Below are positions 1-7,610 of a DNA stretch of 64,000 nt, in pieces; positions within the stretch are counted from its first letter, which is position 1; each line of letters opens with the position of its first letter. Below the pieces are notes generated by a model. That model worked only from the letters and a program-made list of their open reading frames with translations, was not told the DNA's origin and did not search any database. The translations under genes and the position numbers were made by a program. The stretch comes from Bacteroides sp. 519 (lineage in GTDB: Bacteria; Bacteroidota; Bacteroidia; Bacteroidales; Bacteroidaceae): assembly GCF_010500955.1 (NCBI RefSeq), contig NZ_QVMJ01000007.1, forward strand, positions 248,001 through 312,000. Direction: 5' to 3'.

Positions 1-480
1 CATATACTTACCATAAATGCCAGTTATACAACACCGGTAAACGAAGTTCTTATACCATCGGGCGAAATTGCCCCGGTTGGTGGTACGCCATTTGACTTCC
101 GCAAAGCAACAGCTATTGGCGAAAGAATTAATCAGGATAACGAACAACTTAAAAATGGTTTGGGGTACGACCACAACTGGGTGCTCGACAAAAAGAATCA
201 GGGCACTGTAGAACTGGCCGTTACCTTATACGAACCAACAAGCGGAAGAGTAATGGAGGTTTATACCGATCAACCGGGAGTACAATTCTATAGCGGTAAC
301 TTCTTCGATGGTAAAACAAACGGAAAGTATGGCCGGCCAATAGCTTTCAGAGAAGCACTGGCATTGGAAACACAAAAGTTCCCCGACAGTCCTAATCATC
401 CTAATTTCCCATCAACACGGTTAAATCCGGGCGAAACATATACACAGACTTGTATTTATAAGTTTTCTATTAAACAATAA
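1..480 (+). CDS. galM: aldose 1-epimerase, 3' part (gene starts before the window)
   Basis: The reading frame is open from base 1 to the stop at 478-480, so only about the last 159 codons are present and the start lies upstream. Aldose 1-epimerases interconvert alpha and beta anomers of aldoses such as galactose. The visible part holds the family's GYDHNWVLD segment, followed by the beta-sandwich end with YTDQPGVQFYSGN and the LNPGETYTQTCIYKF terminus typical of mutarotases. A TTG near base 160 could be read as a start, but the same frame codes for matching family sequence before it (ASYTTPVNEVLIPSGEIAPV), so it is internal. The GH2 gene begins five bases downstream, which suggests one transcript in which released sugars are mutarotated. 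Confidence 0.9.
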   Translation, partial: HILTINASYTTPVNEVLIPSGEIAPVGGTPFDFRKATAIGERINQDNEQLKNGLGYDHNWVLDKKNQGTVELAVTLYEPTSGRVMEVYTDQPGVQFYSGNFFDGKTNGKYGRPIAFREALALETQKFPDSPNHPNFPSTRLNPGETYTQTCIYKFSIKQ

Positions 481-485
481 CTAAC

Positions 486-2294
486 ATGAGATTAAAAACA
501 ATTGTATTAGCATTGGCATTGGCCGCAACCACGGCCTATGCACAATGGGCGCCACAAGGCGACAAGATTAAAACGAATTGGGCCGGAACCCTCGACCCAA
601 ACAATGTGTTACCCGAATATCCGCGTCCAATTATGGAACGTGCCGACTGGGTGAACCTGAATGGATTATGGGATTATGCCATTAAACCGGTTGGCGAAGC
701 CGAACCAAACACTTTTGATGGAAAAATTCTTGTTCCCTTTGCTGTTGAATCAAGCCTATCGGGTGTACAAAAAGAGTTAGGCAAGGATAATGAGTTGTGG
801 TACAAACACAGCTTTACTGTTCCTTCGAGCTGGAAAGGTAAATCGGTATTATTACACTTTGGTGCTGTTGACTGGAAAACAGAAATCTACCTGAACGATG
901 TTAAAATCGGCACACATACCGGCGGATACACTCCTTTCTCATTCGACATCACTCCATTCCTGAAATCAGGAAGCCAAAAACTTGTAGTTAAGGTATGGGA
1001 TCCAACTACCGATAGTTACCAACCAGTAGGTAAACAACACAAAAGACCACACGGAATATGGTACACTCCTGTGTCGGGAATCTGGCAAACAGTATGGCTT
1101 GAACCGGTTAACAAAAAGCATATTGCTGCATTGAAAGTAGTTCCTAACATCGACACTAAAAAACTAAGTGTAAAAGCTTGTACCGAAGGAACAACGTATG
1201 GCGATATGATTGAAGTTATTATTAAAGACAACAAAACCACAGTAGCTACAGGCAAAGGCGTGGTAGGCGAAACACTGGAAATAGCCATTGCTAACCCTAA
1301 ACTATGGTCGCCCGATTCGCCTTTCCTTTACGATATGGAGGTGAGTTTAATTAGTCAGGGCAAAGCGCAGGATAAGGTAAAAAGCTATGCTGCCATGCGT
1401 AAGGTATCTACCAAAAGAGATGAAAACGGAATTGTACGTTTACAGTTAAACAACAAAGATTTGTTCCAGTTTGGTCCTTTGGATCAGGGCTGGTGGCCCG
1501 ATGGTCTTTACACAGCACCAACCGATGAAGCTCTTTTATATGATATCCAAAAAACAAAAGACTTTGGCTTCAACATGATTCGTAAACACGTAAAGGTTGA
1601 ACCTGCACGTTGGTACACTCATTGCGATCGGTTGGGTATTCTTGTTTGGCAAGATATGCCTAATGGTGACCATTCGCCACAATGGCAAAACCGCAATTAC
1701 TTTAATGGCAGCGAATTGATACGCAGTGGCGAGTCGGAAGCTAACTACCGCAAAGAGTGGAAAGAAATTATTGATTATCTTTATTCTTATCCTTCTATCG
1801 TAACCTGGGTTCCTTTCAACGAGGCATGGGGACAATTCAAAACAGAAGAATTTGCCGAATGGACCAAAACATACGATCCTTCACGTTTGGTTAATCCTGC
1901 CAGTGGTGGTAATCATTATCATACAGGCGATATGCTCGACCTTCACAACTATCCAGGACCGGAACTTTATTTGTATGATGCCGAAAGAGCAACTGTACTG
2001 GGCGAATATGGTGGTATTGGTATGCCTCTTGAAGGACACTTGTGGCAACCTGACAAGAACTGGGGATACATTCAGTTTAAAACTGCCAAAGAGGTTACTG
2101 ATGAATACGTGAAGTATGCCGAAATGCTGAAAAAGATGATCCGCACCGGATTCTCGGCCGCCGTATACACACAAACTACCGATGTAGAGGGTGAAGTAAA
2201 CGGATTAATGACTTATGACCGTAAAGTTATTAAAGTAGAAGAAGGCAGAGTGAAGAAAGTAAATCAAGAGATTTGCAATAGCCTTAAGAAGTAA
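486..2294 (+). CDS. glycoside hydrolase family 2 enzyme, exported
   Basis: This 602-residue protein has a signal peptide (residues 1 to about 19, cut after AYA). A GH2 jelly-roll sugar-binding domain with the NLNGLWDYAI motif follows, then an immunoglobulin-like domain around 215-310 and a TIM barrel. In the barrel, FNEAWGQF places the acid/base at Glu446 and LGEYGG places the nucleophile at Glu507. Family 2 retaining enzymes cleave beta-galactosides, glucuronides, mannosides or related bonds; the substrate cannot be read from sequence. It follows the epimerase closely and looks co-transcribed. The length is short for beta-galactosidases, which often carry extra C-terminal domains. A word-repeat palindrome starts directly after the stop codon. 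Confidence 0.88.
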   Translation: MRLKTIVLALALAATTAYAQWAPQGDKIKTNWAGTLDPNNVLPEYPRPIMERADWVNLNGLWDYAIKPVGEAEPNTFDGKILVPFAVESSLSGVQKELGKDNELWYKHSFTVPSSWKGKSVLLHFGAVDWKTEIYLNDVKIGTHTGGYTPFSFDITPFLKSGSQKLVVKVWDPTTDSYQPVGKQHKRPHGIWYTPVSGIWQTVWLEPVNKKHIAALKVVPNIDTKKLSVKACTEGTTYGDMIEVIIKDNKTTVATGKGVVGETLEIAIANPKLWSPDSPFLYDMEVSLISQGKAQDKVKSYAAMRKVSTKRDENGIVRLQLNNKDLFQFGPLDQGWWPDGLYTAPTDEALLYDIQKTKDFGFNMIRKHVKVEPARWYTHCDRLGILVWQDMPNGDHSPQWQNRNYFNGSELIRSGESEANYRKEWKEIIDYLYSYPSIVTWVPFNEAWGQFKTEEFAEWTKTYDPSRLVNPASGGNHYHTGDMLDLHNYPGPELYLYDAERATVLGEYGGIGMPLEGHLWQPDKNWGYIQFKTAKEVTDEYVKYAEMLKKMIRTGFSAAVYTQTTDVEGEVNGLMTYDRKVIKVEEGRVKKVNQEICNSLKK

Positions 2295-2295
2295 T

Positions 2296-2434
2296 ATGCT
2301 AATGTGCCAATATGCTAATATGCCAATGTGCAAATATTCTAATGTGCAAATATGCCAATGTGCCAATTTAAATGCGCAGCCAATTAGCACATTGGCATAT
2401 TTGCATATTGGCACATTAGAATATTGGCACATTA
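2296..2434. repeat. word-type inverted repeat after the GH2 gene
   Basis: The left arm repeats 8- to 16-base words of the type AATGTGCCAATATGCT, and the right arm is its imperfect reverse complement. The centre reads AATGCGCAGCC, loosely like the GATGCCGCATGG apex seen elsewhere. It fills the gap between the convergent GH2 and glucosaminidase genes, so it could end transcription from both sides. The small open frames inside it are repeat artefacts. Confidence 0.85.
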
Positions 2435-2440
2435 GTCAAA

Positions 2441-3352
2441 TCATCGTAATTTTATTGTATCGCCAACTCTCAGGCCATTAGTTTCGAGATGCTTTTTATT
2501 TTTCTTATATAGTTTCTTCAGTCTAATTGCGTACCGCTGCGATATATCGTGCAAAGATTCGTTATAGGTTGCAACATGTATTTTATTGCTTTTTGCCGCT
2601 TTCTTCTTTTTCTTTTCTAAATAGATGATATCATTGGGTTGAAGTATATAGTTTTTAGGCAGGTCGTTATATTTAAGAATCTTCTTTTTCTTCAAGCCAA
2701 ATTCTTCCCGCAAACTTTCAAATGTATCTCCCTCACGCACAATAATGAAAAGTACATCATTAGTAGCATATCTTTGATGAGATTTAACCGGAGTTACCGG
2801 AGGAGTAACTGTTGGAGACGAGCCCTGAGCCTTATCGTATTTATCATATTTACTTAAACCATATTGTTCGATTATTGCTATTAACTTTTCCGGATATTTT
2901 TCGTCTGTTGCATATCCGGCTTCTTTTAAGCCATAAGCCCAACCTACATAATCGGTTATCTTCAGTTTAAACAAATTACTATACCAGGGACGGCCTAGAA
3001 GAAATTTGGAATGATCTTCATAAGAGGTCTTTGGATTTGAATATTTACGAAAACATTCATTCCTTTTATCATCCGTATGAGTGATAGATGGGCCAGTCCA
3101 ATCACCTCCACATTTAATACCAAAATGGTTATTAGCTTCGGTTGCCAAACGGCTTTGCCCGGCTCCACTTTCCAGCAAGCCTTGTGCTAAGGTTATACTT
3201 GCTGGTATTTTATACTTCACCATCTCATCTACAGCTATATCACTATATTTCTTAACATAGTTTTCAAATAGTGTAGATGTGTTTTGACTGAAACCTTTAA
3301 TAGAGGTAATAAATAGACATACCAATAAAGGCATTAAATTTCGTTTTTTCAT
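2441..3352 (-). CDS. GH73-type glucosaminidase with two LysM domains
   Basis: This is a secreted cell-wall hydrolase of 303 residues. A signal peptide (MKKRNLMPLLVCLFITSIKG) leads into a FlgJ/GH73 domain at about 25-165. Its motif LAQGLLESGAGQS gives the catalytic Glu61, and HFGIKCGGDW and YATDEKYPEKL are also present. Two LysM modules follow at about 200-245 (IVREGDTFESL) and 257-303 (HVATYNESLHDISQRY), which bind peptidoglycan. Enzymes of this kind cut between N-acetylglucosamine and the next sugar in peptidoglycan and act in wall turnover. It stands alone, convergent with the GH2 gene and divergent from cdd. Confidence 0.92.
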   Translation of the reverse strand: MKKRNLMPLLVCLFITSIKGFSQNTSTLFENYVKKYSDIAVDEMVKYKIPASITLAQGLLESGAGQSRLATEANNHFGIKCGGDWTGPSITHTDDKRNECFRKYSNPKTSYEDHSKFLLGRPWYSNLFKLKITDYVGWAYGLKEAGYATDEKYPEKLIAIIEQYGLSKYDKYDKAQGSSPTVTPPVTPVKSHQRYATNDVLFIIVREGDTFESLREEFGLKKKKILKYNDLPKNYILQPNDIIYLEKKKKKAAKSNKIHVATYNESLHDISQRYAIRLKKLYKKNKKHLETNGLRVGDTIKLR

Positions 3353-3520
3353 CCTATTTTCCTTTTATTCGTGATTGGGTTGTGTTTGGATGTGGAATCC
3401 TTTGTCATCATATAACCATTTTTACATTGAATATGTTCGCAAGAAAAAATATTCGAGGACAGATTACTGGCTAATGGTTGTTTTTTATTCGTTTGTGAGT
3501 TACAAAATTCTTAAAAATTA

Positions 3521-3550
3521 TTGGAAAAATCAACATGTTTGCTATCTTTG
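3521..3550 (+). promoter_or_regulatory. Bacteroidota-type promoter for cdd
   Basis: TTG at 3521-3523 and TATCTTTG at 3543-3550 are separated by 19 bases. This matches the -33 TTG / -7 TAnnTTTG consensus of the primary sigma factor in Bacteroidota. It lies about 50 bases before the cdd start. Confidence 0.7.
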
Positions 3551-3598
3551 AAAGATAATTCAATAACATATTAACAGATATTAACCTGTAAGCATATT

Positions 3599-4066
3599 AT
3601 GAGAGAAGAGATTGTCAACCTAATGGTAAACATATACAACTTTAATGAACTGCCCGAAGCCGACCAAGCGTTAATTGAAGCTGCGAAGAAAGCTACCCAA
3701 AGGAGCTATGCAGTGTACTCAAATTTTCATGTTGGGGCAGCAGCTCTATTAAATGATGGAACCATAGTAACCGGTACCAATCAAGAAAATGTTTCTTATC
3801 CACTAGGAATATGTGCCGAACGTACAACCTTATTCTATGCTAACTCTCAGTATCCTGACAAACCTGTTGATACATTGGCTATAGCAGCATACACCAATAA
3901 CGAATTTACAGCAAAACCAATTACTCCTTGTGGGGCCTGCCGACAAGTTATGGTAGAAACCGAAAACCGATATAAACATCCCATGCGGATACTTTTATAT
4001 GGAACCGATTGTGTTTACGAAATTCTAAAAGCTACCTCTCTCCTACCCTTGAGCTTTGGGAATTAA
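3599..4066 (+). CDS. cdd: cytidine deaminase
   Basis: This 155-residue enzyme deaminates cytidine and deoxycytidine to uridine and deoxyuridine in pyrimidine salvage. The zinc site is intact: CAE (Cys72, Glu74) and PCGACRQ (Cys111, Cys114). The substrate motif NVSYPLGICAERT and the C-terminal LLPLSF are also present. The first ATG is used here, but the ATG eight codons later (MVNIYNF) would give a more usual N-terminus. The gene is single with its own promoter. Its last codons, GGG-AAT-TAA, are the first unit of an AATTAAGAATTAAAAATT repeat that continues past the stop. Confidence 0.95.
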   Translation: MREEIVNLMVNIYNFNELPEADQALIEAAKKATQRSYAVYSNFHVGAAALLNDGTIVTGTNQENVSYPLGICAERTTLFYANSQYPDKPVDTLAIAAYTNNEFTAKPITPCGACRQVMVETENRYKHPMRILLYGTDCVYEILKATSLLPLSFGN

Positions 4067-4135
4067 GAATTAAAAATTAGGAATTGGCGATACCGCATAA
4101 TTGTAAAGAATTACCCCGTGAGGGGTATTTTTTTT
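4057..4135 (+). terminator. AATT-word repeat with GATACCGCATAATT core, then an intrinsic terminator
   Basis: The repeat AATTAAGAATTAAAAATTAGG begins inside the last codons of cdd and meets a core GATACCGCATAATT at about 4088, a degenerate form of the apex found at other loci. A clean intrinsic terminator follows: TACCCC (4112-4117), loop GTGA, GGGGTA (4122-4127) and eight T residues. Confidence 0.8.
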
Positions 4136-4141
4136 ATCTAA

Positions 4142-4174
4142 TTGCCACAAACCGAAGATTTTTATTTATATTTG
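4142..4174 (+). promoter_or_regulatory. promoter for the ABC-F gene
   Basis: TATATTTG at 4167-4174 matches the TAnnTTTG box, with TTG at 4142-4144 about 22 bases upstream, slightly longer than usual. It predicts a leader of roughly 150 bases before the ABC-F start. Confidence 0.5.
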
Positions 4175-4197
4175 CCCCCGAATTCATAAATACTCCA

Positions 4198-4279
4198 ATG
4201 AGAATGTAATTACTCACACACCTTTCTTTTTTTAAATCTATTCTTTGGGGATAGATAGTGGAAAGCATTCGCATTCCAC
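4198..4279 (+). promoter_or_regulatory. possible attenuator leader (Met-Arg-Met mini-ORF plus hairpin)
   Basis: ATG-AGA-ATG-TAA at 4198-4209 is a three-codon open frame close to the predicted transcript start. A hairpin follows at 4258-4279 (GTGGAAaGC, loop ATTC, GCaTTCCAC) and then a T-rich stretch. Short leader peptides and attenuators control several ABC-F resistance genes in other bacteria. Whether this one acts that way is an inference; the mini-ORF may be chance. Confidence 0.3.
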
Positions 4280-4328
4280 AACTCTTCTATTATTCTATTT
4301 ATTATTTTTCTAAGATATTTTTAATATC

Positions 4329-5942
4329 ATGAGTCTTTCTATTCAAAGTCTTAGCTATATCCATTCGGATAAGGAGCCTCTTTTCCAGAATCTAAACTTT
4401 TCTCTGGATAGTAGTGCTAAAACAGCACTTGTGGGCAATAACGGAAGTGGTAAATCTACCTTGCTACGTATTATTGCCGGCGAAACCCTACCCAGTTCGG
4501 GTAGTATAATTCTACCTGCCGATGGGGTGTTTTATGTGCCTCAACATTTTGGTCAGTATAATAATCAAACAATAGCACAAGCAATGCAAATTGATGATAA
4601 GTTAACCGCATTGCATAATATTCTTAAAGGTGATGTTGAAGAAAAAAACTTCACTGTTTTAAACGAACATTGGACTATTGAGGACGATGCTATTGCTTCT
4701 CTAAATGAATGGGGACTGAATGCTTTCTCACTCACTCAGCCCATAGAACCACTAAGTGGAGGCGAGAAAACAAAGGTTTTCCTTGCCAGCATGAAACTTC
4801 ATCCGTATTCTGTTTTATTGTTAGACGAGCCTACCAATCATCTGGATTATAAATCGCGTACCATGTTATATGAGTTTATTGAGTCAACACGCAATTCAAT
4901 GATTGTTGTGAGCCACGACCGAATGTTACTAAATGTATTACCCACTATTGCCGAATTATCCGATAAAGGAATAATTATGTACGGTGGTAATTATGAGTTT
5001 TATAAAGAACAAAAAGAACAACAGCAAATAGCTGCCCTACAACGACTTGAAGAGAGCGAAAAGCAACTGAAACAGGCACGCAAAATTGCACGCGAAACAG
5101 CCGAGCGCCAACAAAAGCATAGTTCAAGGGGCGAAAAAGCAAATATGAAAAAAGGAGTTCCCAAAATTGTAATGGGCAACCTGAAATCGGCATCCGAATT
5201 AACATCGGCCAAACTAAAAGGAATTCACAGTGATAAGATTGATTCGCTACAAAGCGAAGTGAGAAAGAACAGGGAAACCTTGGCACCTACCACTAGCTTG
5301 CAAACAGATTTCAATTCTTCATCATTATATAAAGGTAAAATTCTGGTAACTGCAAATGATATTAACTTTGCATATGACAGCGGTAAACCTTTATGGAAAG
5401 ATTCATTAAGTTTTGAAATCCGTAGTGGCAACCGGTTGTGCATAGAAGGCGGTAATGGTAGCGGAAAAACAACCTTATTGCGCATCATTACCAAGCAGTT
5501 AACCCCTACATCCGGAACGCTGATTCAGGCAGAGAACCTGAACTATGTTTATCTGGATCAGGAATATTCACTTATTCGCAATGAATTGAGCATCTTGGAG
5601 CAGGCCGAAAAGTTCAATGATATTCCTTTACCCGAGCATGAATTGAAAACAATCCTCAACCGGTTTCTTTTTCCTGCTTCTACCTGGGATAAGCCTTGCA
5701 GCAAACTTAGTGGTGGCGAGAAAATGCGACTGGCATTTTGTTGCTTAATGATCAATAATAACACGCCGGATCTGTTTATTCTGGATGAGCCAACAAATAA
5801 CCTGGACATTCAAAGCATCGAAATCATTACCGATACTATTAAACGGTACGAGGGAACAGTTATTGCTATTTCGCACGACAAATATTTCCTGAAAGAGATA
5901 GGGGTGGAAAAAACAATCAACCTGCATTATTCCTTCAGTTAA
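4329..5942 (+). CDS. ABC-F family ATPase (ribosome-associated)
   Basis: This soluble protein of 537 residues has two ABC cassettes and no membrane segment. Cassette 1 has Walker A GNNGSGKST (36-44), signature LSGGE (142-146) and DEPTNHLD (166-173). Cassette 2 has GGNGSGKTT (374-382), signature LSGGE (460-464) and DEPTNNLD (487-493). The linker between them (about 220-330) is long and rich in E, K and Q, as in ABC-F proteins that enter the ribosomal E site and reach toward the P-site tRNA. Such proteins either tune translation or protect ribosomes from antibiotics; which one cannot be told here. The last residues, NLHYSFS, are encoded by the left terminal repeat of a small inverted-repeat element, so the native C-terminus may have been replaced. 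Confidence 0.9.
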   Translation: MSLSIQSLSYIHSDKEPLFQNLNFSLDSSAKTALVGNNGSGKSTLLRIIAGETLPSSGSIILPADGVFYVPQHFGQYNNQTIAQAMQIDDKLTALHNILKGDVEEKNFTVLNEHWTIEDDAIASLNEWGLNAFSLTQPIEPLSGGEKTKVFLASMKLHPYSVLLLDEPTNHLDYKSRTMLYEFIESTRNSMIVVSHDRMLLNVLPTIAELSDKGIIMYGGNYEFYKEQKEQQQIAALQRLEESEKQLKQARKIARETAERQQKHSSRGEKANMKKGVPKIVMGNLKSASELTSAKLKGIHSDKIDSLQSEVRKNRETLAPTTSLQTDFNSSSLYKGKILVTANDINFAYDSGKPLWKDSLSFEIRSGNRLCIEGGNGSGKTTLLRIITKQLTPTSGTLIQAENLNYVYLDQEYSLIRNELSILEQAEKFNDIPLPEHELKTILNRFLFPASTWDKPCSKLSGGEKMRLAFCCLMINNNTPDLFILDEPTNNLDIQSIEIITDTIKRYEGTVIAISHDKYFLKEIGVEKTINLHYSFS

Positions 5943-6050
5943 AGAAGTTATCGCTTCGCTAGGAGTTAAAAGGAGTTATTGACTTTAAAGCTTTAACTCC
6001 TATAACTCCCAATTAACTCCTTCTATTCTTGAATATGAATAATGCAGGTT
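5919..6050. mobile_element. MITE-like element with perfect 14-bp terminal inverted repeats
   Basis: AACCTGCATTATTC at 5919-5932 is repeated as GAATAATGCAGGTT at 6037-6050. Inside are inverted copies of a GGAGTTA word around TTATCGCTTCGCTAGGAG. The left end lies in the ABC-F coding sequence and supplies its last codons and stop. Related ends or interiors occur near 14370, 29911, 46515 and 52985. No open frame is inside, so it would be non-autonomous. Confidence 0.6.
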
Positions 6051-6070
6051 ACATTATGGGTCAATAGATT

Positions 6071-7606
6071 TTACTTCAATAACCACATCAGGTTATTAAT
6101 ATCATCATTGCCATTAAATTGGCGCAACAATGATTCTTCCAGATTTGCGCGGTTAAATGAATATTCGCGGTTAGCGTATCTGTAACGCATCGGAATTTTG
6201 TCCGTTCCTGTAGAATTTTGACTACTTTCCGGATTTATTGGCAGTACAGGATAGCCCGTACGACGATATTCATACCAAGCTTCGTATGGATATTGCAAGA
6301 AGTTGGCTATGTATTTTTGAGTAATAACCAGTTTCAAATCACGTTCAAAATTTCCAGTTAATTGAATTATATCACTAGCCAGATAAGAAGTGATATATTC
6401 GTCGGTCATTACGCGTCCATTTACATAGCTGTCAGGAGTAACATTGCGTGTAAATTCCATGTTAGCCTTGATACCTTTCTTGTAATATGTATCTGCATCA
6501 CCCGAAATCCAGCCACGAAGAGCTGCCTCGGCCAAGATAAGTTGTTGTTCGCCATATCCCAGATAAATCAGAGGTTCGCCCACACTATGATCTGTCGAAG
6601 TATATCTCTTGTTTGGTGCACAAAACATCTTTTTACCATGTTCTCCGGATACTACACTGAAAGTAGCCGACGGATCAATTCCTACATACGCATCATAGTC
6701 GCTTTTGGAGAATCCTTCTGCAAGTAAACCGTCAGCAGGCTCGGCATAATAAAACAAACGATAGTCATTGTATTTTTTCAATGTATCAACCAACACCGAC
6801 GAGTGCATAGCATATTTACACTGATTGGTAGTCATATCATTAAACGGATACCTCATGTTTGTTTTGTCTTCATACACTAACTGATAGTTATCCTTATTCG
6901 AGGTCATTAATGAGCCACTACTTACTATGGAAGCAAAGCGAGTCTTTACATTCAAGTCGCTATCATCTACCCGTTTTGATAAGTTTATCAAAACTTTCAA
7001 TTGCATGGCAGTTACTGTTTTTTTCCATAGGTTTTTATTACCACCAAAAACGGGATCGCCTTCAAAAGCAACATCATTGGCTGCCGAGAAAAAGCTATAA
7101 GCTTCTTCCAAATCTTTCAGAATACCAATAAGTACATCTTTTTGCGAATCGAATTTAGGTTTCAGAATTCCTTCTTCTCCCATTCCTGCTTCACTATATG
7201 GGATATCGCCCAAATCCATGGTTGTATAATAACACATGAAAGCTTTAGCAAAAGAAGCCAATCCTTGGTATCCCTTCAACGAATTTTCCGGAGCTTTCGA
7301 TACCATATCGGTACAATCTACCAATGTTTGCAAACGGCTTAGTTCTTTTGTTCCAATCAGGTTGTATTGAATTCCATTTGCATTTTCGTTCCAGGTAAAC
7401 TGTTTAGCCAGCAACACATCGTTAATAAAATCCTTAGAACCTCCTTTTTGAATCATCTTAAGTATAACTCCTCTGGCTAACATAGAGGCTGGAACCGTAG
7501 TTGTAGTGTCCGGATTGGTATTTAATTCATCAAAATCCGTACATCCATAAGAACACATAACTACAACCAACAAAAGTATAAGTTTATTGTATAGTTTCAT
7601 AATCAT
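6071..7606 (-). CDS. SusD/RagB-like outer-membrane lipoprotein (SusD-like 2 type)
   Basis: This 511-residue glycan-binding partner of a SusC transporter has a lipoprotein signal ending at Cys22 (VVVMCSYGC). The mature start CTDFDELNTNPDTTT is characteristic of the SusD-like 2 group. It should sit on the outer face of the outer membrane as a lid over SusC and bind oligosaccharide or peptide ligands. A second ATG two codons in is an equally good start. It begins four bases after the SusC stop, and the pair follows fecR, so it belongs to the sigma-regulated operon. No degradative enzyme is in this operon, so the ligand is unknown. Confidence 0.92.
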   Translation of the reverse strand: MIMKLYNKLILLLVVVMCSYGCTDFDELNTNPDTTTTVPASMLARGVILKMIQKGGSKDFINDVLLAKQFTWNENANGIQYNLIGTKELSRLQTLVDCTDMVSKAPENSLKGYQGLASFAKAFMCYYTTMDLGDIPYSEAGMGEEGILKPKFDSQKDVLIGILKDLEEAYSFFSAANDVAFEGDPVFGGNKNLWKKTVTAMQLKVLINLSKRVDDSDLNVKTRFASIVSSGSLMTSNKDNYQLVYEDKTNMRYPFNDMTTNQCKYAMHSSVLVDTLKKYNDYRLFYYAEPADGLLAEGFSKSDYDAYVGIDPSATFSVVSGEHGKKMFCAPNKRYTSTDHSVGEPLIYLGYGEQQLILAEAALRGWISGDADTYYKKGIKANMEFTRNVTPDSYVNGRVMTDEYITSYLASDIIQLTGNFERDLKLVITQKYIANFLQYPYEAWYEYRRTGYPVLPINPESSQNSTGTDKIPMRYRYANREYSFNRANLEESLLRQFNGNDDINNLMWLLK

Positions 7607-7610
7607 TATT

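Noticed and set aside
2205..2481. Small open frames on both strands after the GH2 gene
   Set aside because: They translate the word-repeat palindrome (MCKYSNVQICQCANLN and the like) and have no family signature.
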